Shown: positions 1 through 10,900 of the stretch, piece by piece
How positions within the stretch are numbered: the stretch's first letter is position 1
How the letters are laid out: every line of letters starts with the position of its first letter
Source: Cherax quadricarinatus
Taxonomy: Eukaryota > Arthropoda > Malacostraca > Decapoda > Parastacidae
NCBI RefSeq assembly: GCF_038502225.1
Contig: NC_091378.1
Span: forward strand, 10,535,351-10,599,350
Length of the DNA stretch: 64,000 nt
Reading direction: 5' to 3'
The notes under the pieces: generated by a model
The model's input: the letters and a program-made list of their open reading frames with translations, nothing else
Database searches by the model: none
Told to the model about the DNA's origin: nothing
Made by a program: the position numbers and the translations under genes

Positions 1-314
1 ACTCAATCTGGTTCCAGACAAACGAACTTTCACTGTACGTATTTATAATTTTTGATATAGTGATGACAACAGCTTAATGAGTATGAATGCTTATTGGAAT
101 CTGAATAAGCAATTTGTATTGGATATACTGAACATATACAGCATATTCCACCTACATAAATTTACATTAAATTCAGGTGTTTTAATAATTTTAAGCAGTT
201 GGCAGATTTATGTAGATCGAATTGCTGTTTATGTTCAATATATCCGATACAAACTGTTTATCCAGACTCCGAAAAGCATTCATAATCATTCATTTGCTGT
301 CGTCAGTATATTAT
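1..314. other. AT-rich sequence, nothing recognised
   Basis: No repeat family, coding motif or structure that I recognise. A 79-codon open frame at 77-316 has no family features and an AT-driven composition. Confidence 0.5.
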
Positions 315-500
315 AACTAAATGTAAAGTAAAAGGACACAAATGCAACTAATGTGACATTTTATTCTGGCAATGTTTTGCTCTCCAGGAGCTTTGTCAAG
401 CCGTTATAAACAGTACATGGACACAGAGGGTATATACAGGCTCAGAGTGAGGTGCAATACTAGTAGTAGTAGTAGTAATACAATATGGTAGAACAAATAA
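315..500 (-). mobile_element. PLE 3' terminal region, inverted
   Basis: Read on the minus strand this matches the 3' ends at 37090-37290 and 58680-58870: a trinucleotide (ACT)-type run, a stretch ending in a TGTCCATGTA-like segment, the degraded hammerhead-like motif and the terminal CACATTAGTTGCA block. It faces the copy at 1013-1140 across the palindrome at 551-974. Confidence 0.6.
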
Positions 501-601
501 CTTGCACATGAGTAAAAGGAAATAAGCTATTACTTGGGTAACATAAAAATAGGTTGTTAGGTAAGACACATATGCAACAGTTAGGTATCTTTATTATGAA
601 A

Positions 602-630
602 CGTTTCGCCTACACAGTAGGCTTCTTCAG
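602..630 (-). ncRNA. Hammerhead-ribozyme-like motif
   Basis: Minus strand: CTGAAGA, one extra A, a stem II of GCCTAC/GTAGGC with loop TGT, then GAAACG. The order and spacing match a hammerhead core. Three flanking bases on each side can start stem I (TGA with TCA). The extra A after the first box also occurs, as I recall, in one natural viroid hammerhead. Activity is untested. Confidence 0.55.
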
Positions 631-894
631 TCAAGTACAGAAAAGTTGATAGAAGCAGAAGATACTTGAAGACGATGTAATCAGTCCATCACCCTTAAAG
701 TTTTGAGGTGGTCAGTCCCTCAGTCTGGAGAAGAGCATTGTTCCATAGTATGAAACAATATGTATATTGTTTCATACTATGGAACAATGCTCTTCTCCAG
801 ACTGAGGGACTGACCACCTCAAAACTTTAAGGGTGATGGACTGATTACATCGTCTTCAAGTATCTTCTGCTTCTATCAACTTTTCTGTACTTGA

Positions 895-923
895 CTGAAG
901 AAGCCTACTGTGTAGGCGAAACG
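895..923 (+). ncRNA. Hammerhead-ribozyme-like motif
   Basis: Mirror copy of the motif at 602-630, on the other arm of the palindrome. It has CTGAAGA, A, stem II GCCTAC/GTAGGC and GAAACG. The base after GAAACG is C here rather than T, so stem III (AC with GT) is weakened. Confidence 0.5.
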
Positions 924-1012
924 CTTCATAATAAAGATACCTAACTGTTGCATATGTGTCTTACCTAACAACCTGTCGGTATTTTATACCATTTTAATGT
1001 TCATAAAAATAG

Positions 1013-1160
1013 GTTGTAACAGCTTGACAAAGCTCCTGGAGAGCGAAACGTTGCCACAACAAAATGTCACATTAGTTGCACTTGTGTACTTTTACTTTAC
1101 ATATTGTCCGTAATTCTACCAACATTATTACATTATAACTGAATATTAAAATGGTATAAA
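1013..1160 (+). mobile_element. PLE 3' terminal region with hammerhead-like motif
   Basis: It contains TTGACAA, A, stem II GCTCC/GGAG, AGCGAAACGTTGCC (about 1021-1054), then the terminal block ending in ATTCTACCAACATTATTAC. The same order recurs at 17680-17790, 32990-33090, 37200-37290 and 58780-58870. Confidence 0.65.
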
Positions 1161-1168
1161 ATACCGAC

Positions 1169-1790
1169 AGGTTGTTAGGTAAGACACATATGCAACAGTT
1201 AGGTATCTTTATTTCGAAATGTTTTGCCTACACAGTAGGCTTCTTCAGTCGAGTACAGAAAAGATGATAGAAGCAGAAGAGACTTGAAGACGATGTAATC
1301 AGTCCATCACCCTTGAAGTTTTGAGGTGGTCAGTCCTTCAGTCTGGAGAAGAGTATTGTTCCATAGTCTGAAACAATATGGAGTTGAAGTGACAGGATTG
1401 GAGCCTTATATCGCACCAGGAGGTGAGATGTAGGCCACTAGTAGAGGTAAGAATATAGTCGTTGGGAGGTCACATGAGAATGGCTGGATTTGAGAGGGAC
1501 CTGACCTCCCAACGACTACATACTTACCTCTACTAGTGGCCTACTTCTCACCTCCTGGCGGTATATAAGGTTCCATCTTGTCACTTCAACTCCATATTGT
1601 TTCAGACTATGGAACAATACTCTTCTCCAGACTGAGGGACTGACCACCTCAAAACTTCAAGGGTGATGGACTGATTACATCGTCTTCACGTCTCTTCTGC
1701 TTCTATCAACTTTTCTGTACTCGACTGAAGAAGCCTACTGTGTAGGCAAAACATTTCGAAATAAAGATACCTTACTGTTGCATATGTCTC
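1169..1790. mobile_element. Second PLE-type palindrome with larger central part
   Basis: Arms of roughly 300 bases resemble the 551-974 repeat at their outer ends but have an extra inverted segment (about 1380-1600) before the centre. Arms are about 90 percent matched by eye. Hammerhead-like motifs lie near 1220-1250 (minus) and 1724-1756 (plus), both with degraded GAAAC boxes. Confidence 0.65.
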
Positions 1791-2340
1791 ACTATAACTA
1801 AAACTGTAAATTCAGTTTTGTATTATTGTTGTTTTTTTTATATTATCACTGTAGTTTTAACATACAGTTTTGTTACTTAAAGAATCATTCCAGTTATTAT
1901 TCTTAATTACAGACAAATATATTCAGTTTATCAAATAATCTACATTCAACAAAACAATGTCAGATAGTTTTAAGGTCTAGTATATGTTTTCCCAAAATGC
2001 TCTATATAACTAGAGATTTTTATAAATGTATGAAATAAATGTCACCCAATTCCGAAATAATTATGTATACGTGTATTCTGAAAATAAAAACTGGTTTTAG
2101 TCTAGGTTCTCACCTAACAAAATGCAATTCTGAAAGAAAATCTTGAAAACTGATTCAAAGATTTTTTTAAACTGTTCATTTTCCACCATAATATGTGACT
2201 TGAATCTGAAATTTGAAAACACAGTCACGATCACTTGATCCATAGTTGCCTTTCGAAAGAGGAAAAAAAAAAAAAAAAAAAAGTCACTGTCCAGTCACCT
2301 AACAATCCAAATCCCCACCCAGCTTTTAAAGTGCTGGAAA
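1791..2340. other. AT-rich sequence, nothing recognised
   Basis: It contains a poly(A) run at 2264-2282 but no identifiable element end or coding motif. Confidence 0.4.
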
Positions 2341-2348
2341 TGTACTGT

Positions 2349-2458
2349 CCATCACTCTCACTCTCTCTCACCCAATCTCACTCTCACTCACTCACACACA
2401 CTCTCACACACTCACACTCACACACACTCACACACACACACTCACACACACACACACA

Positions 2459-2495
<37 letters not shown>

Positions 2496-2545
2496 GCATA
2501 TACTACAGGCCTAGTGTCTAATCGACATGTGCCTAGGACAAAATG

Positions 2546-2620
<75 letters not shown>

Positions 2621-2627
2621 TCACACT

Positions 2628-2665
<38 letters not shown>

Positions 2666-2747
2666 ACTCACACACTCACACACACTCACACTCTATCTCT
2701 CTCTCTCTCTCTCCCTCCCTCTCTCTCCCCCCCGTGTGTGTGTGTGG
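2349..2747. repeat. Compound CA/CT microsatellite
   Basis: Runs of (CA)n and (CT)n/(CACT)n with a short unique island near 2490-2545. The open frames across it in several registers are artefacts of the dinucleotide repeat. Confidence 0.97.
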
Positions 2748-2945
2748 TGCCAAATAGGCAAAATTGATTAATTAGCAAGAACTCGTTTAAAATTAAGTCA
2801 TTTCTAAAATTTTCTCTTATAAGTTATAAGGTATATTTTTTTCATTTATGTTAATGTAAAAATTAAAAATTTTGTCCTAAAAGAACCTGAGAAAACTTAC
2901 CTAACCTTATTATAACAAGCGCAATTTAATTTAGCCTATTTTTTA
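2748..2945 (-). mobile_element. Half copy of the MITE seen whole at 43010-43392
   Basis: Reading from GTGCCAAATAGGCAAAA inward, the sequence follows the reverse complement of the right half of the 383-bp MITE (TCAATTAGCAAGAACTC, then ACTTACCTAACCTTATT). Here the outer end abuts a (TG)n array, whereas the full copy sits inside (TA)n. Confidence 0.7.
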
Positions 2946-3812
2946 TTAACACATCGGCCGTTTCCCACCAAGGCAGGGTGGCCCGAAAAAGAAAAATATT
3001 CACCATTATTCACTCCATCACTGTCTTGCCAGAGGTGCACTTACACTACAGTTAAAACTGCAACATTAACATCCCTTCTTCAGAGTGCAGGCACTGTACT
3101 TCCCATCTCCAGGACTCAAGTCCGGCCTGCCGGTTTCCCTGAATCCCCTCATAAACATTACACTGCTCACACTCCAACAGCATGTCAAGTCCTAAAAACC
3201 ATTTATCTCCATTTGCTCCTATCTAACACGCTCATGCATGCTTGCTAGAAGTCCAAGTCCCTCGCATAGACAACCTCCTTTACCCCCCTCCCTCCAACCT
3301 TTCCTAGGCCGACCTCTACCCTGCCTTCCCTCCACCACAGATTTATACACTCTTGAAGTCATTGTATTTCCTTCCAACCTATATACATGTCTGAACCACC
3401 TCAACAACCCCTCTTCAGCCCTCTGGATAATAGTTTTGGTAATGCTGCACCTCCTCCTAATTTCCAAACTATGAATTCTCTGCATAATATTCACACCACA
3501 CATTGCACTCAGACACGACATCTCCACTGCCTCCAGCTTCCTCCGTGTTGCAACATTCACCACCCATGCTTCACACCCACATAAGAGCATTGGTATAACT
3601 ATACTCTTATATGTTACCGTCTTTGCTTCCATGGATAATGTCTCCACAGACTCCTCAGTGCACCATTCACCTCTTTCCCCTCATCAATTCTATGATTCAC
3701 CTCATCTCTCATAGACCCAACTGCTGACACATCCACTCCTAAATATCTGAATACATTCACCTCCTCCATATTCTCTCCCTCTAACCTGATATCCAATCTT
3801 TTGTTACCTAAT
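2946..3812 (-). mobile_element. 5'-truncated LINE copy, RT carboxy-terminal part
   Basis: The 3' tail lies near 2946-2995 (T-rich, then the CACCAAGGCAGGGTGGCCC block). Minus-strand frames at 3796-3219 encode the region after the RT: VFRYLGVDVSAVGSM, MSCLSAMCGVNIMQR and EEGLLRWFRHVYRLEG. A frameshift near 3630 breaks it. It is the same family as 12080-14570, 14645-16520, 28978-30755 and 44240-44892. I do not assign a LINE clade. Confidence 0.8.
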
Positions 3813-4089
3813 TATATATATATACAGTGGACCCTCGGGTAACGATGACATCGGATAGCGATGCGTTTTAGCGTAAAAATATTGGGTTGGCCAATGATGA
3901 AAAACCCGGTTAAGGACAATCATCCTGAATGCGTCCACCTGTCCATCTGGCCTGAGAGTGCCTCAGCTGCCCTGCCTTCAGCTAGTGTGCCATTGTTTAC
4001 GAGCCAGTCTGGATGGTTCCACACATACATACAATACATTTTGTATTATTCCATTGTTTTTAGTGCTTGTAGCTGCTAAATAAATGACC

Positions 4090-5709
4090 ATGGGCCCAAA
4101 GAAAGCTTCTAGTGCCAACTCTGTGGTATAAAGGGTGAGAAATACTATCGAATTGAAGAAAGAGATAATCGCAAGTATGAAAGTGGAGTGCGTACCTCCA
4201 AGCTGGCCGGGTTGTATAACAAACCCCAATCAACAATTGCTACTATCTTGGCCAACAGAAAGGCAATCAAGTAAGCTGTTGTTGCAAAAGGTGCAAGTGT
4301 ATACTCACAAAACAGAGATCACAAATACTCGAAGATGTGGAGAGACTGTTATTGGTGTGGATCAACGACAAACAATTATCAGGAAATAGTGTTTCACAGT
4401 CAATCATATGTGAAAAGGCAAGGCAGTTGCATGCAGATCTCATTAAGAAAATGCCTGGAACTAGTGTTGATGTTAGTGATTTTAAGGTCAGCAAAGGTTG
4501 GTTTGAGAGATTTAAGAATCATAGTGGCATACAGTGTGATAAGGCATGTGAGGCTGCCAGTTGTGACCAAAAATCAGCTGAAAAATATGTGCAGGAATTC
4601 AAGGAGTACATAGACACTGAAAAATTAAAACCCCAACAAGTGTTTAATTGTGACAAAACAGGCCTTCTTGGGAAGAAAGTGCCAAACAGGACCTACATTA
4701 CACAGGAGGAAAAAGTACTGCCAGGACACATGCCTATGAAAGACATGCTAACTCTAATGTTTTGTAGTAATGCTAGTGGGGATTGCAAAGTGAAGCCTTT
4801 ACTCATGTATCACTCTGAAACTCCCAGTGTTCAAGAACAACAGTGTTGTTAAGGCTAATTTGTGTGATGTGGAAGGCAAACAGTAAAGAATGGGTCACTA
4901 GGGACATTTTCCATGATTGGTTCTATCATGTGTTTGGCCCCACTGTGAAAAAATACCTCCTGGAAATTAAATTGGACCTCAAGTGCCTCCTGGTATTAGA
5001 CAGTGCTCCTGCTCATCCTCCAGACTTGCAAGAGCGAATTGTGAGGGAACTGAGTTTCATAAAACTGAAATTTCTGCCTCCTAACACCACTCCTCTCCTC
5101 CAGCCCATGGACCAGCAGGTCATTTCAAATTTCAAAAAACTGTATACCAAAGCAGTGTTTCAAAAGTGCTTTGTAGTGACCTCAGACACTGAACTGACCC
5201 TAAGAGAGTTTTGGAAAGATCACTTTAGTATCCTCAGTTGCATAAACCTTATAGGTAAGGCTTGGGAGAGAGTGACTTGCAGGACTTTGAACTCTGCTTG
5301 GAGGAAATTGTGGCCACAATGTGTACAAGAGAGGGATTTTGAAGGGTTTGGGGCTAACCCTGAGGAGCCTATACCAGTTGTGGAATCTATTGTGTCATTG
5401 GGGAAGTCCATGGGGTTGGAGGTTAGTGGGGAGGATGTGGAAGAGTTGGAGGACGGCGATGAAAAACTAACCACTGATGTGCTGCAAGAGCATCAGCAAC
5501 AGCAAGAGACCAGACCACAACTGAGGAAATTGCTTGAGGTGGGGAGAGAGAGATGGAGGAAGTTGCCTTCTTCAACGATTAAGGACATTTGTACAATGTG
5601 GACAAAGGTGCAAGCCTTTATGGATGAACATCACCCAGACACAGCTATTGCAAGCCATGCTGGTGATTTTTTCAATGAAGTGTTGTGGCCCATTTTAGGA
5701 ACATCTTAA
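4090..5709 (+). pseudogene. Tigger/pogo-family transposase, broken
   Basis: The product would bind the terminal repeats and cut them with a DDD-type catalytic core. It opens with ATGGGCCCAAAGAAAGC. An early stop near 4126 and shifts before 4337 and at about 4850 split the frame. The amino part still shows RVRNTIELKKEIIA and, in another frame, a helix-turn-helix (LAGLYNKPQSTIATILANRK). The core is visible as FNCDKTGL (first Asp, about 4650), LVLDSAPAHP (second, about 5000) and LLQPMDQQV (third, about 5112). It ends at TAA 5709. It resembles jerky/CENP-B relatives but sits between transposon ends. Confidence 0.85.
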
Positions 5710-6269
5710 ATGAATGCCAGAAACAGAGCTCTATGGACAGATTTTTGATGCGAGAGGTCCAGTGACTTGAGTTTTCTCAGTGGCATTAAAAAAAGAAGGG
5801 AAGTAACCCCAGAAAAGGAATTGCTACCTAGTCCTTAAGGAAGGGAATTACCCTTCCAAACACTAATACACCTCCATCATCTCCCCTCCTCCCACCTCAT
5901 CACTCATTGATAAATCTTCAATAAAGGTGTCATTTATTCTTCATGTATTTATTCTTCATGTACTACTTATTCTTCATGTATCATTGTTTTCTGTGTAAGA
6001 AACTGTATATTTCATGTGAAAAAAAATTTCTTTTAATACTTTCGTGAGGCAGAAAGAAAAGATTTCTTCAACTTTTATTTTTCAACTGATTAATTCCTTA
6101 ATCTATATGTCAGGATAAGTGTAAGTTTTGGCATTTCAAAGAAAAGAAAACAGAGACATCTGATAAGCTTCAGTGGTGCATGTGTGACGGAGACAGCACA
6201 AACCTATGGTCTTAATGAGGCATCAATTTGCAGAATGAGAAACCCAGGGTATGACCACCTGAAAAGAAT

Positions 6270-6910
6270 GACTATACTCCCCCCCACACAACTCCATGGC
6301 CATATGCTTCCACCAAACCATCTTAACCAACAGCCTCCACCCTCACAACCCACCCATACAATTCCCCCCACCCCCTCAAATGACTACACGTGTACACCTA
6401 CACCATTCCCCCCAGTCATAATTTCCCACTACTTAAAGACCACACCTTGCCCAGCCCCATGCCTTCACCCACACAATGTTTTCCTGACCTGACATTTACA
6501 CCTTACTTGACTTTTCATCTTAGCATGCCATCCACATTCCTAATCACTTGAGTCACCTATCACCCTCATTACCCGTCTACACCACCAGCTACGCACTCAT
6601 TCACCTAGTCATCCATCATCCAAATCATCTCACACACTGGGCCACCAGCAACCACACCTTTTACTCACACTACTTCCTCACAGCTTGAACTACACATATC
6701 CACTCCTACACACCTAAATCACACAGCCACCCACAACTCTCATTACTGCCCACACCAATAGCTGCACACTCGCCTATCATCCACACCACCCTATTGCTTC
6801 CAGCCTCCACCTGTCAGCACTAGCCTCCAACCTTCCCCCCACCCCGGTACTGAACCACCCTCACCCCAACCATCTCGTCTAACCCCCCCTGTACACCCCA
6901 ACCTTTTACC
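6270..6910 (+). repeat. C-rich low-complexity stretch (CCAC/CACC type)
   Basis: Over 600 bases very poor in G on this strand, with repeated CCACC, CACAC and CCCC words. Just before it (6187-6240) a short frame, ETAQTYGLNEASICRMRN, resembles a pogo-type helix-turn-helix. No usable reading frame continues. Confidence 0.6.
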
Positions 6911-7019
6911 CCACATACAGTTGCAATGAGTGGAACAACCAAACAATAAGGCATTTCCGTCCACTAGAAGAGATGCAGATACAGGATCTTTGACTGACGC
7001 ACATCACCACATTGACTTA

Positions 7020-7140
7020 CATTTTTTCTTTCAACAAACCGGCCATATCCCACCAAGGCAGGGTGGCCCAAAAAGAAAAACGAAAATTTTTCTTTTTAAA
7101 TTTAGTAATTTGTACAGGAGAAGGGGTTACTAGCCCCTTG
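7020..7140 (-). mobile_element. Truncated SINE-like copy (3' tail)
   Basis: T-rich run, CCGGCCATATCCCACCAAGG, then the block running to AGGGGTTACTAGCCCCTTGC. It is the tail half of the elements at 18128-18575 and 21195-21660. Confidence 0.6.
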
Positions 7141-7467
7141 CTCCCTTACAATTACATTACCATATTTTTTCCAATCTCGTGACCTATACAAAAATTTTTG
7201 TCTTTTTTTGGGGTCTAATTAATGAAACCCTATTTCCCATGTGTTCTTCAGCTCAGTTTACAAACATTTTTGATTATGCATGTTTTCAGGAACATAACTA
7301 CTGTGTTATCCAATGGTCAACTGTATTAAGAAACTTGTAGAGGATATAAACATGAATTTAAATCAAAATTTTATTACCAACAAATACAATCTAAACCTTG
7401 TGCTCATGAGGTTTAAAATTTGTATAGAATTATTACAGACAGCTAAAGAACTAAATCTTTTCTTATA

Positions 7468-7600
7468 CATCAAGCCATCTCCCACCAAGGTAGGATGACT
7501 CATCAAAGAAAACACATTCACTCTTGTTCAAAGCTGAACCCCTTATCAGGGCTGACTTCTAACTTGTAATACAATAAAAACCTTAACATTAAATATCCTC
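7468..7600 (-). mobile_element. LINE 3' UTR remnant
   Basis: CCATCTCCCACCAAGG with a diverged continuation, in the same order as the LINE 3' UTRs elsewhere. No coding part remains. Confidence 0.5.
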
Positions 7601-7788
7601 TCGACATTTGTGAAATAAAAACTTTGTTTACCTTTATAATGACAATTTTTTTAGTTTTATCATTTTCTTTATAATGATGATTTTCTGTTTTCTCATAAAA
7701 GTATAAAGTTTACAAGAAAAATTAATCCAGTAAATTCACTTCTTGACACACTCTTTAGATAGTCAACTTTCTATATTTCTATATATTT

Positions 7789-7948
7789 TCAATATCCAAT
7801 GCACTCCACAACACCAGCACCATCTAGTGTAGTAAAGAAAAAAAAATTGTTAAGAGGTGGATCCTTCTGGGATACAGCCTTGATGATCTCTTGTGCAAGA
7901 ACACCCCCAACAATTGCACACACAGGACTCACTTGACCAAACACCAAC
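7789..7948 (-). CDS. SAE1: SAE1 terminal coding exon 6
   Basis: Residues 283-335 and the TGA stop at 7791-7789. Acceptor is CCCTAG. It carries GQVSPVCAIVGGVLAQEI, KAVSQKDPPLNNFFFF and ends VVECIGY, the expected SAE1 carboxy terminus. No AATAAA is obvious in the first 100 bases downstream, so the 3' end is not placed. Confidence 0.95.
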
Positions 7949-10900
7949 CTAGGGAAAAAAAATTTGATTATTATCAATAGAGAAACTCTTTCAAGGTTAT
8001 CTTAAGACGATGATAGGGGAGGGAAGGCATGAGGGAAATCTGAGATTTGAAAACCACTTTCAGATAAGAGATTACTCAGTGCTTTTGACAATAAAAATCT
8101 GAACTTGAACACACATTTGAACACCCAAGGTAAAACTCTCAATCAAAAATAAAAACTGTTCAAACACAAATAACACTACAATTTGGAGAATGAGAAATAC
8201 ATCTCTGGGAGTCATTTGATGAACTACTAAAAAAACAACCTATGTAATAAAGCATACTCTAAATATACAAGTATGGATCTCCCTGCCATATCTTTACCTC
8301 AACGTTATGCGGGGGTCCACTGTATATACTTCTAAACCGTTGTATTCTGGGCACCTCTGCAAAAACAGTGATTATGTGTGAGTGAGGTAAAAGTGTTTAA
8401 TGATGATGAAAGTATATTCTTTTTTGGGGATTTTCTTTCTCTTTGGGTCACCCTGCCTCGGTGGGAGACGGCTGACTTGAGAGAGAGAAAAAAAAAAAAA
8501 AAAAAAAAAAAACTAGGCAATCTTTTATGAACCAGAGAATTACCAATTATACTGTCAAGATACAAGACTCTGAGAAAAGCCCAAGCATCCAATAAGTAAA
8601 AAGTCAACAATACCCCGCTTTTCTGCCAGGGTGAAAAATCCTGGTCATTCATGTAAGGTTGCAAGCTATGACTGAGGTGAGAGACAAATACCGTATGTCT
8701 GCCCACACAGCAGGCTTTATCAAGTCACAAATACCTAACCCTATATATACAGGGGAAATTAGTGAGGTTAAAAGTTAGGTTAAGTATGTGCAGCTAAATT
8801 TTTGAGTGGCTTTAAAAAGAGGTTGAAAAAGGAAACCTACTGTAGCGCTCCTCCATTCTCGTGTACCTATGAACTGTTGCTCTGTAGGAAACCATTCTAG
8901 AAGCTTCCTGGCAAGAGGCCCAGCTGTGTTGCAAATGAGAAAGACATGTGCAACAGTTGGGAAATTTTACTCTCAAAATGTGTCGCCTACGCAGCATGCT
9001 TATTCAAACGAATACAGAGGTAACTAAACATTAGTGACAGCAGAAGCAACTGAGAGGTAAAGACAACGTGATCAGTCCCTAAACCTTAAGAGACTATGGG
9101 TAAGTCCCGTAATATTACGGCTATGATGCCAGGGTCGGTCCAATAATACTATGCCAGAATTCTAGTGGCTTCCAATATTGCAGATGAGAGAATGGGTCTG
9201 CGTGGTCAGTGTGCGCAGTATAAAAAAAAATCCTGCAGCACTCAGTGCATAATGAGAAAAAAAACTGGGACCATGTTTTTGGTGTTTGCGGTGTATTTTC
9301 GTATAGTTTTTATGGTTGTATTGAGAGTTTCTTGGTCTCATTTGATAGAATGGAAAATATATTACAGAAATGGAGATGATTATGAATGGTTTAGACTAAA
9401 AGTAGCATGAAATTGAGTTCAAAGTAGCGGGAATGTTCATTTTTTGCCAATGTTCAACCACTTACTCACTACTTCAAAATTAGGACGTCTAAATTTCATT
9501 GTTTTAAATAGTACTAAATTGTAATACATCATAATGTAAATTGTTTTTAAATTGTTCCACTGTAATACCAAATTTCATTGTTTTAAATATGTAGTACTAA
9601 ACCGTAATACATCATATGGGAAATTGTTTTAAATTGTTCCACTGTAATACTGTAATCTTTATAAACTAATTCAATAGTGTAATAATTCTCTACTAGACTT
9701 ATCAAAGTCACGTAGCATTACCTGACAGAATATTCAATTCTCTTGTACTCACTGTAACTCGTCTAATAACCATATGAACTATTATTGCCTTCCAAATCTT
9801 AAGTTAATCTTTAAGTTTGCCCGAAATGCTCTGCATACAAAGGGGCTTTTGGCATGTACACCCAACATCATATTCCTCTGTACAACCATGTATCATGTCA
9901 AAATAAACATCTTAATCTTAATGTTCAAGAGTAAACAAAACGCATCAAGCATCCAATACGCGTCAATGGGCTGGTCTAATATGCACTCACAAATGCACTG
10001 ACATTATTTATACAATTATTACCATTATGCCGTAGTCTGAATAACAGTAAATCTTCTATTTTTTGTGTGAATAAAAATTCAAAATAAAAAGCAGACGTAA
10101 TATAAGAGGGGCCTGGAAAGGTAACTAATGAAAAGAGAAAATGTTATTTTAGTACCTAGAATGTCTACATTACTTATTCTGGACTCTATTTTGAAATTGG
10201 CCTTTCTTGAATTTTGTGTGAAATTTCTGATCACTTTATTGGGTAGTTGAAATAGGTAAATAGGGATTTTCTTGCACTCTATTGAAAGAATAAAAGGAGT
10301 TCTAGATAAACAACTATGACTTTGGTCAGCTGGAACACTGGAATTGGCCCAAAATAGGGCTCAAAGTGGGCAAAATCACCAGTGCTTAAAATGAGCAGGG
10401 CTGATGATCCCCAGAAGGCAAGAAAGATGTTTGGCAAAAACTCCGGCTAGTTTGTGTGGTGCATTGGGTATAGGCAGCCGGAGTTCTTGCCAAGCATCTT
10501 TCCTGCCTTCTGGGGACCATCAGTCCTGCTCATCTTAAGCATTCAGGCGACCTTCTCAACCGCATCAGAAACCTCTCCATCTAAAACAAGAAACTAAGTG
10601 GTCTGGACATAACCTCTGTCTTCACTAAAGTACCTACCACACAAGCCATTGACTTTCTAAGACAAAATCAATCAGGACCCGAATCCTCCTCTACCTCCTG
10701 GAGGTTTTGTCGACTTGACTGAACTCTGCATTAATTTCAGTCGCTTTTCTTTCAATAACAGGTTCTACAAACAAACCTATGGTATGGGAATGGGGTCCTC
10801 CATCAGCACTGTCTTAGTCAACTTGTACATGGAGCACCTGGAAGCTGAACACTTCACCATCATCATCCCCACCAGCATCACTTGGTTACATTATGTGGAC

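Larger units (their letters stand above)
551..974. mobile_element. Near-perfect 424-bp palindrome (PLE-type terminal repeat)
   Basis: Arms of about 211 bases are centred at 762/763, with a 2-base spacer and only scattered mismatches. Each arm holds a hammerhead-like motif (602-630 minus, 895-923 plus). Penelope-like elements often carry inverted terminal-repeat copies, and the flanks here are PLE 3' ends. No protein-coding part is present. Confidence 0.7.
3825..7323 (+). mobile_element. Tigger/pogo-like DNA transposon, decayed
   Basis: The left end is CAGTGGACCCTCGGGTAACG after a TA. The best candidate right end is the related inverted sequence ending CAACTG/TA at 7323, which agrees at about 15 of 19 positions. 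It carries the transposase pseudogene at 4090-5709. The 3' part holds a C-rich stretch (6270-6910) and a LINE-tail insertion (7020-7135). The right end is uncertain. A second isolated end lies at 8298-8322. Confidence 0.6.

Noticed and set aside
2349..2767. Several long open frames over the CA/CT array
   Set aside because: They exist in many registers on both strands because the dinucleotide repeat has no stops.
4337..5709. Host jerky/CENP-B-like gene
   Set aside because: It has stops and frameshifts and is associated with Tigger terminal repeats, which fits a dead transposase.
3825..8322. Tigger extending to the terminus at 8322, enclosing SAE1 exon 6
   Set aside because: The two ends match, but a transposon containing a phase-matched SAE1 exon is implausible. 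7323 or an independent element is simpler.
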